NCBI GenBank assembly: GCA_903832395.1
Contig: CAILBF010000108.1
Span: 1-10,685, forward strand
From: an uncultured Actinomycetes bacterium
GTDB lineage: Bacteria; Actinomycetota; Actinomycetes; Nanopelagicales; Nanopelagicaceae
Length of the DNA stretch: 10,685 bases
Reading direction: 5' to 3'
Positions 6,804 to 10,685 of this stretch are shown here, one piece after another. Position 1 is the first letter of the stretch. Each line of letters opens with the position of its first letter. Below the pieces are notes generated by a model, which was not told the DNA's origin, ran no database searches, and saw only the letters and a list, made by a program, of their open reading frames with translations. The position numbers and the translations under genes are program-made.

Positions 6804-8557
6804 GAGCGTGCTCTCCCTAACTGTTTCCATCCGACTGGTGCCAGTTTTTCATACAATCCAAATGCAACTGCTACCACGATAAGTGCCGAGATGATTGCAA
6901 AGACTTCCATCGCGGTTCCCCCTCCAAAATCATAATTTCCCAAAGCGTGGTCGATACCAACAGCTAGTGGTGCATGTCCTGGAGGGAAGAGAATTTGGCT
7001 AACAGGTAGTTCTAGCAGCGTTCCGCAATATGTAAGGCACCATGCAGCGAGTAGCGGTCGTGAAATCAATGGAAGCACAACCGTCAACCATGTCTTAATT
7101 CCATTTGAGCCATGAACCCGACAAGCTTCAGAAAGAGATTCTTGGAATTGGTTCATATTTCCGACAAGGGATCGCGTCGTTGATGGAAGCGCAGTTGCGA
7201 TGTATGCGAGTACCAAGAGAGCAACCGTTCCATATAAATGGAAGCCGTACCTTTGTGCGAGTGGCAAGTTGTAAGCAAAGATATAACCAATTGCAAAGAC
7301 GATGCCAGGTAGTCCGACAGCTGCAAGTAGAAAGAAGTCAAGGAACTTCTTTCCAGCCCCATTCTTGGTTGAAACCAACATACGCGATGAAATTGCTGCC
7401 AATACGACCGCCACTGATGCAGTTATCAAAGCCGCTTCCGCTGAGAATAGAAGTGGGCTACGAAGTAATGGACTCTTGATAACGCGAATGTAATTGTCAA
7501 AGTTAATTTGGTAGTTAGAGATGACGGTTCCAAGACCTTGAATCATGGATGCTGAAATAGCGCCAAATACCGGCACTCCGAGGGTAAGGATAAGAAGTAT
7601 ATAAATTGCCGAGTTTGAGGTAACCGAACCTAGGGGAGATAATTTCTGTCGAGTAATAGGCCGTGTTCGACCGCTCAAAACTCGGAAGGAGCGTCCCCGC
7701 AGTGCGCGAGATTGGGCAAGTAGTGCAACCACAATAAGCATCAGAAGAATAATTGAGATTGCCGCGCACAATGGAAAGGAAACTGGAAGTGACATTACTG
7801 ACTTATAGAGAGTAAATGTTGCTACCGAATATCGACCAGGAGAAGAAAGTTGTGATGCAACACCAAAGTCACTGATGCTTTCGGCAAAAACAATTGCGAT
7901 TCCTGACCAAAGAGCTGGAAGGAGTAGCGTGCTCATCATCTTAAATGCAGCGATTCGAGAACCGCCGTGCACGCGAACTGCTTGTTCGAATTCTTCGCCA
8001 AGGCCACGCATTGCATTGGAGATCACAAGATAAGCGAAGGGAATTCCTTTGAAGGTAAGAATCATCGCTATACCAACGGGTCCATAAAGTAAATCACGTA
8101 CAAATGGCAAATCAATTCCCGCAATATTGAGTACACCAGCTCGTTCGAATATGCGTTCCCAGCCCAAAGCAATCAAATACGACGGGGCCAAAAGTAGTGC
8201 AAAGATTGCAAGGTTCCAAACTTTGCGCGCTGCCGAATTTGTGCGAAGCACAATCCACGCAACTCCTAGCGCGATCACTGTTGCAAGAATTGATGAAACC
8301 ACACCCATTACAAATGAATGCCAAATCGATCGCATAAAATACGGATCCGCTGCGGCTTTAAAACTATTGAAGGTAAACCATTCTGGGCCCTGATCAAGAA
8401 GCTTGGGACTAAAAGCTACTGCGAGAAAGAGGATGATCGGTAGAACTAAAATACTGACGATAACTAACCAGAAGATGGTCATCGGCGAAATCTTTGTTCG
8501 AACAAAAAGTAGAGCCCTCGAAGAGAATGAATATCTCGAAGGCTCTACTTTTGGCAC
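6800..8557 (-). CDS. ABC transporter permease, fused two-domain (FbpB-like)
   Basis: Inner-membrane channel of the importer. About 585 residues hold two homologous permease halves of roughly six helices each. Each half carries the cytoplasmic EAA loop that docks on the ATPase: EEFEQAVRVHGGSRIAAFKM in the first and ESLSEACRVHGSNGIKTWLT in the second. This fused layout is typical of FbpB/AfuB and ThiP. The start is uncertain. GTG at 8557 has GAGAG upstream and gives a basic N-terminus before the first helix, but codons 2-18 then lie inside a terminator-like hairpin. ATG at 8482 (560 residues) begins right at the first helix, after the hairpin, with a poor ribosome site. The stop overlaps the ATPase start as ATGA. 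The gene follows the binding-protein gene by 24 nt if the GTG is used. Confidence 0.9.
   Translation of the reverse strand: MPKVEPSRYSFSSRALLFVRTKISPMTIFWLVIVSILVLPIILFLAVAFSPKLLDQGPEWFTFNSFKAAADPYFMRSIWHSFVMGVVSSILATVIALGVAWIVLRTNSAARKVWNLAIFALLLAPSYLIALGWERIFERAGVLNIAGIDLPFVRDLLYGPVGIAMILTFKGIPFAYLVISNAMRGLGEEFEQAVRVHGGSRIAAFKMMSTLLLPALWSGIAIVFAESISDFGVASQLSSPGRYSVATFTLYKSVMSLPVSFPLCAAISIILLMLIVVALLAQSRALRGRSFRVLSGRTRPITRQKLSPLGSVTSNSAIYILLILTLGVPVFGAISASMIQGLGTVISNYQINFDNYIRVIKSPLLRSPLLFSAEAALITASVAVVLAAISSRMLVSTKNGAGKKFLDFFLLAAVGLPGIVFAIGYIFAYNLPLAQRYGFHLYGTVALLVLAYIATALPSTTRSLVGNMNQFQESLSEACRVHGSNGIKTWLTVVLPLISRPLLAAWCLTYCGTLLELPVSQILFPPGHAPLAVGIDHALGNYDFGGGTAMEVFAIISALIVVAVAFGLYEKLAPVGWKQLGRARS
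8505..8552 (-). terminator. Intercistronic terminator/attenuator hairpin between binding-protein and permease genes
   Basis: Arms 8536-8552 and 8505-8521 form a 17-bp stem around a 14-nt loop, ending in five U in the minus-strand transcript. The only imperfect pair is a G-U wobble in the minus-strand RNA but would be an A-C mismatch in plus-strand RNA, which indicates that the minus transcript is the functional one. The stem begins 30 nt after the binding-protein stop. Such a structure commonly lets only part of the transcription pass, so the binding protein is made in excess over the membrane parts. It may also protect the 3' end of the upstream message. Confidence 0.8.
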
Positions 8558-8581
8558 TAAGTGTCTCTCGAAATTTCGCGG

Positions 8582-9625
8582 TTAAGCGATATTCTTTGTG
8601 AACCAGTCCTGTACTTCACCCTGAATAGTTGCGTACTTGTATGGGTCCACAACCTGAATCAGACCTGATGCAAATGAGGGCATTGTTGTGGTTGCCGCGG
8701 CTGGAAAAGTGCTGTTCAGTGTTGGCCAGAAGAGTGAATCTCCAGTATTTGACTTGATCATTATCTGTACTGCCTCTGAGGACATTACGAAGTCGACAAA
8801 CTTCTTTGCTGCATCCTGCTGGAAAGCTGAGGCTTTTCCATCGATTGCAAGACATGAAGGAAGAACTGTTGTCTTCTGAAGATAGGTCACTGCTGGTCTG
8901 AGGCCAGCAACTGGTGATGCCTTGTATTTAACTACTTCTGTAATTGCCGCAGATGACTGAACGAGACCGACATTGATGACGCCTGTGTTCAGCGCAGCAA
9001 GTGTCTTTGAGTTTTTATCAAATGCACGCAAACCATTTGCTTTGAGATTTTTTAGGTAAGTCTTCATTGCATCTTCGCCACCGAGTTGTTCAATGAGACC
9101 TGCAATGAATGGGTATGTTGGACCCGAAACAGATGGGTTATTCATGCCTACCTGGTTCTTGAAATCGGCAGAAGCAAGATCATCCCATGAGGTCGGCTTG
9201 CGAACCTTTGCAGAGTTGTATACAACTCCAACCATCTCTGTGAAACCTGGAACCTGGTACGCACCAGTCTTTGGAGCCAACTTGGCTCCGATTGCATTCA
9301 GGCGTATGCCTTTTGGCTTGTAGTGCAAGAGTTGTTTATCAAGATCGAATGCAGCGCATGGTTCTGCACCGTCTGCCCAATATGCACCCCACTGTGGGTT
9401 GTTCTTCTCAGCTGTAATCTTTGCAAGAAGTGGTCCTGTTGAAAGCGCTGTGACGTTTACCGGAATTCCCGTCTTAGCAGTGAATGCCGTTGCGACGTCT
9501 GTTGAATAATCGAGTGCTGCGTAAAGTTGGAGTGCATCAGCGGCATGAGCCACTGGTGTAAATGATCCTGCAAGAACCGTTGCAATCGCAACGCCTGCAA
9601 GTGAGATTTTCGGTGAAAGTTTCAA
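8582..9625 (-). CDS. ABC transporter substrate-binding protein (AfuA/FbpA-like, COG1840 type)
   Basis: Extracytoplasmic receptor that captures the ligand and delivers it to the fused permease. Residues 1-28 are a Sec signal peptide cleaved near VAHA/AD. There is no lipobox cysteine, which is unusual for a Gram-positive binding protein. The mature start LQLYAALDYSTDVATAFTAK and STGPLLAKITAEKNNPQWG are typical of AfuA/FbpA-like two-lobed receptors. The adjacent Tyr-Tyr pair that binds Fe3+ in classical FbpA is absent, so iron is not assured; phosphonate or another oxyanion is possible. Cys90 and Cys258 could form a disulfide. The start codon is TTG, supported by AGGAG (9635-9631) with 5-nt spacing. 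It is the first gene of the four-gene operon. Confidence 0.88.
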   Translation of the reverse strand: MKLSPKISLAGVAIATVLAGSFTPVAHAADALQLYAALDYSTDVATAFTAKTGIPVNVTALSTGPLLAKITAEKNNPQWGAYWADGAEPCAAFDLDKQLLHYKPKGIRLNAIGAKLAPKTGAYQVPGFTEMVGVVYNSAKVRKPTSWDDLASADFKNQVGMNNPSVSGPTYPFIAGLIEQLGGEDAMKTYLKNLKANGLRAFDKNSKTLAALNTGVINVGLVQSSAAITEVVKYKASPVAGLRPAVTYLQKTTVLPSCLAIDGKASAFQQDAAKKFVDFVMSSEAVQIMIKSNTGDSLFWPTLNSTFPAAATTTMPSFASGLIQVVDPYKYATIQGEVQDWFTKNIA

Positions 9626-9630
9626 AATTG

Positions 9631-9635
9631 CTCCT
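9631..9635 (-). promoter_or_regulatory. Strong Shine-Dalgarno site fixing the TTG start of the binding protein
   Basis: AGGAG sits 5 nt before a TTG codon. No ATG or GTG nearby would give the signal peptide a proper basic N-terminus, so this site decides the start. It also shows that the operon message has a 5' leader, unlike the neighbouring single genes. Confidence 0.7.
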
Positions 9636-9658
9636 AGGGATTGAGTCCGGAATTAACC

Positions 9659-9674
9659 ATTTTCCGCAGAAAAT
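9659..9674. promoter_or_regulatory. Palindrome upstream of the binding-protein gene, candidate operator
   Basis: ATTTTCCGCAGAAAAT has perfect 6-base arms (ATTTTC/GAAAAT) around four bases, 34-49 nt before the TTG start. The position suits a repressor site near the promoter or in the 5' leader. It does not match the classical Fur consensus well. The rest of the roughly 180-bp gap to the tRNA shows no ORF, no clear -35/-10 pair and no good tRNA terminator. Confidence 0.3.
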
Positions 9675-9805
9675 AGTTGTGGCTGATTACAAGTTATGGG
9701 TGGATAGGTAAAGGCGTGGTGAACAAACAGATAACCCTTTAGTCACATTCGACAAGATCTCAGCAATCAATCAAGTTCAAAACCAAATATTGATGTACTC
9801 AATAA

Positions 9806-9890
9806 TGGTGGCGGGTGAAGGATTTGAACCTTCGAAGGCAGAGCCGGGGGATTTACAGTCCCCTCCCATTGGCCGCTCGGGCAACCCGTG
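9806..9890 (-). tRNA. tRNA-Tyr (GTA), with broken acceptor-stem end
   Basis: The minus strand folds as a class II tRNA. The D-arm contains CCCGAGCGGCCAATGGGA. The anticodon stem GGGGA/TCCCC encloses CTGTAAA, with anticodon GTA at 9856-9854. The long variable arm is GGC-TCT-GCC, the T-arm is GAAGG-TTCAAAT-CCTTC, and the CCA end is encoded at 9808-9806. Tyr identity is clear. The 3' acceptor strand ACCCGCC expects GGCGGGT at the 5' end, but the sequence reads CACGGGT, so pairs 1-72 (C-C) and 2-71 (A-C) fail while 3-70 to 7-66 hold. It may be functional with an abnormal end, a degenerate copy, or affected by a sequence error. It starts 16 nt after the stop of the upstream membrane-protein gene. 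Confidence 0.9.
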
Positions 9891-9905
9891 AAGGTTTCTC
9901 GCTCA

Positions 9906-9911
9906 ATTATC
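9906..9911 (-). promoter_or_regulatory. Candidate -10 box for the tRNA-Tyr gene
   Basis: GATAAT lies 15 nt before the tRNA 5' end, giving a predicted short leader of about 8 nt. The TAA stop of the upstream membrane-protein gene is inside this hexamer. The -35 region (GAGATA at 17 bp spacing) is weak, so the tRNA may instead be processed from a longer transcript. Confidence 0.35.
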
Positions 9912-10584
9912 CTCGAGAATATGCCCCGTATCTCAGGATATATTTTGTGAAAGTTGGCATAGCTATTATCCAAAGGCTGCAAAAACTTATAAAAAAATGT
10001 TGTGCTAGACCACTCGATTGATTTTGGAGAATTAAATGGAGGGTGAATACACCGAACCCAACCCAAATAACTAAAAATATTGCTGGTAGTAGATGTTCAA
10101 CAGACTTAGTAGTTCTATTGATTGAATAAACTACTAACCAAATTGCAACAATACTGGTAGTTAGTCCAGCAATCGATCCGATACTAATAATTCCGTGAAT
10201 GATGAAATATGGGTTATGTAACGGTGGCAGACAATTTGATTCGCCTTCAAGACAGTTAAGCGGCAATATCGCATCAAGCGCCGTGAGAACACCAAATATG
10301 GCTGTGCTATAAATAGCAATAGATATCAGTCGAGGGCTTTTCGAACCAAAACCCTTCTGCATTATCTGAATTAGTTTCCAGCACCCAGTCACAGTAAAGA
10401 ATCCACTAGCAATATCCATTGCGATAAAGACCCAATTGAATGGTTGGTTTGAAGCTCCCAACTCACTCGCTAACCGATGAGCTACAAACGGGTTAAGCCA
10501 AAATCCAAGCGGCCACGACGAATAAAAAAAGCCCCCAAGAATCATCCACACATTTGGATTTGATTTGTTAAAAATCTGCCGCAC
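9907..10584 (-). CDS. DUF998-like multi-pass membrane protein
   Basis: A 225-residue hydrophobic protein with about six membrane helices. The opening YSSWPLGFWLNP, an N-terminal SELGA-like element and the helix beginning FIAMDIASGFFTVTG match my recollection of the DUF998 family, whose function is unknown. A loop around residues 100-120 carries two cysteines (LNCLEGESNCLPP) and probably faces outside, where they could pair. The GTG start is preceded by TAGAAT at 7 nt and no Shine-Dalgarno site, pointing to a leaderless transcript. It reads directly into the tRNA-Tyr gene. The sequence is somewhat more AT-rich than the transporter genes. Confidence 0.7.
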   Translation of the reverse strand: MRQIFNKSNPNVWMILGGFFYSSWPLGFWLNPFVAHRLASELGASNQPFNWVFIAMDIASGFFTVTGCWKLIQIMQKGFGSKSPRLISIAIYSTAIFGVLTALDAILPLNCLEGESNCLPPLHNPYFIIHGIISIGSIAGLTTSIVAIWLVVYSINRTTKSVEHLLPAIFLVIWVGFGVFTLHLILQNQSSGLAQHFFISFCSLWIIAMPTFTKYILRYGAYSRG

Positions 10585-10591
10585 ATACGTG

Positions 10592-10597
10592 ATTCTA
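10592..10597 (-). promoter_or_regulatory. Candidate leaderless -10 box for the DUF998-like gene
   Basis: TAGAAT (TANNNT, close to TATAAT) is followed by seven bases and then GTG. The spacing puts transcription start at or next to the start codon and supports GTG as the true start. No ribosome site is seen. Confidence 0.5.
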
Positions 10598-10601
10598 ACT
10601 G

Positions 10602-10685
10602 GTGGCTTGGTTGAGCATTTATGCGCTCAAGGCTGATCGGATCTATTGGAATTTCCAGAAACACCTTGGCATTAAAACTGGTGGC
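10602..10685 (+). other. Right window edge: unresolved open frames
   Basis: Three frames stay open to the right edge. The first is a plus-strand frame from GTG 10602, encoding a peptide with DRIYWNFQKHLGIKTGG. The second is a plus-strand frame from ATG 10621. The third is a minus-strand frame entering from the right and ending inside the DUF998-like gene. None has a ribosome site or a well-spaced TANNNT box. A divergent gene may start here, but this window cannot decide it. Confidence 0.15.
10611..10630. promoter_or_regulatory. Inverted repeat upstream of the DUF998-like gene
   Basis: TTGAGC and GCTCAA are perfect 6-base arms separated by 8 bases, centred about 26 bp upstream of the TAGAAT box, so it overlaps the expected -35 region. 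That placement suits a regulator's operator, but 6-base arms also arise by chance. Confidence 0.25.

Noticed and set aside
6804..6830. Upstream start of the ATPase gene at 6830, giving nine extra residues.
   Set aside because: The ATG at 6803 has a good Shine-Dalgarno site and an ATGA overlap with the permease stop, and gives the normal ABC N-terminus.
7105..7479. Long plus-strand open frames opposite the permease, ATPase and COG4280 genes.
   Set aside because: They are antisense shadows of strongly supported genes; their predicted peptides show no domain and no start signal.
8569..8578. Perfect 10-bp palindrome CGAAATTTCG just after the binding-protein stop.
   Set aside because: It has no loop, so it cannot form a useful hairpin, and it sits between genes of one operon; no separate role is evident.

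Overview
The window looks like chromosome from a low-GC, streamlined actinobacterium, most likely of the freshwater acI type (Nanopelagicales). This is inferred from the moderate-to-low GC, short intergenic gaps, several starts preceded at 6-7 nt by a TANNNT box (the actinobacterial leaderless-promoter pattern), an actinobacterial COG4280 membrane protein, and a secreted protein ending in a Lys-rich two-cysteine tail that I associate with this lineage. No database search was possible, so the taxonomy is a judgement.

Layout. The left edge (about 3-992, +) holds the 3' part of a membrane-anchored alpha/beta-hydrolase esterase. It converges tail to tail with a minus-strand array, and the two stop codons share one CTAG. 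The array covers the rest of the window and is listed here in transcription order from the right. A GTG-started DUF998-like membrane protein (10584-9907) is followed by a tRNA-Tyr (9890-9806). Then comes a four-gene transporter operon: a TTG-started periplasmic-type substrate-binding protein (9625-8582), a fused two-domain permease (8557-6800), an ATPase (6803-5727) and a COG4280 membrane protein with two intramembrane ExxE motifs (5714-4683). After it lie a cytochrome P450 (4590-3358), an aldo/keto reductase (3301-2300) and a secreted protein of unknown function (2275-989).

How the genes work together. The transporter genes form an Fbp/AfuA-type (Fe3+/POPT-like) ABC importer. A 17-bp hairpin ending in a U-tract between the binding-protein and permease genes probably sets the high binding-protein to low membrane-component ratio. 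The COG4280 protein is the last gene of this operon, and its paired glutamate motifs recall FTR1 iron permeases, so a metal-related role is plausible but unproven. The P450, the reductase and the DUF998-like gene each have their own apparent leaderless promoter, while the internal operon genes use Shine-Dalgarno sites or stop/start overlap.

Most worth checking: the tRNA-Tyr has its first two acceptor base pairs broken; the operon hairpin overlaps the permease N-terminal codons; and the P450 lacks the usual I-helix threonine. I see no mobile element, CRISPR array or defence system. No gene-free stretch exceeds 300 bases; the largest is the roughly 180 bp between the tRNA and the binding-protein gene.
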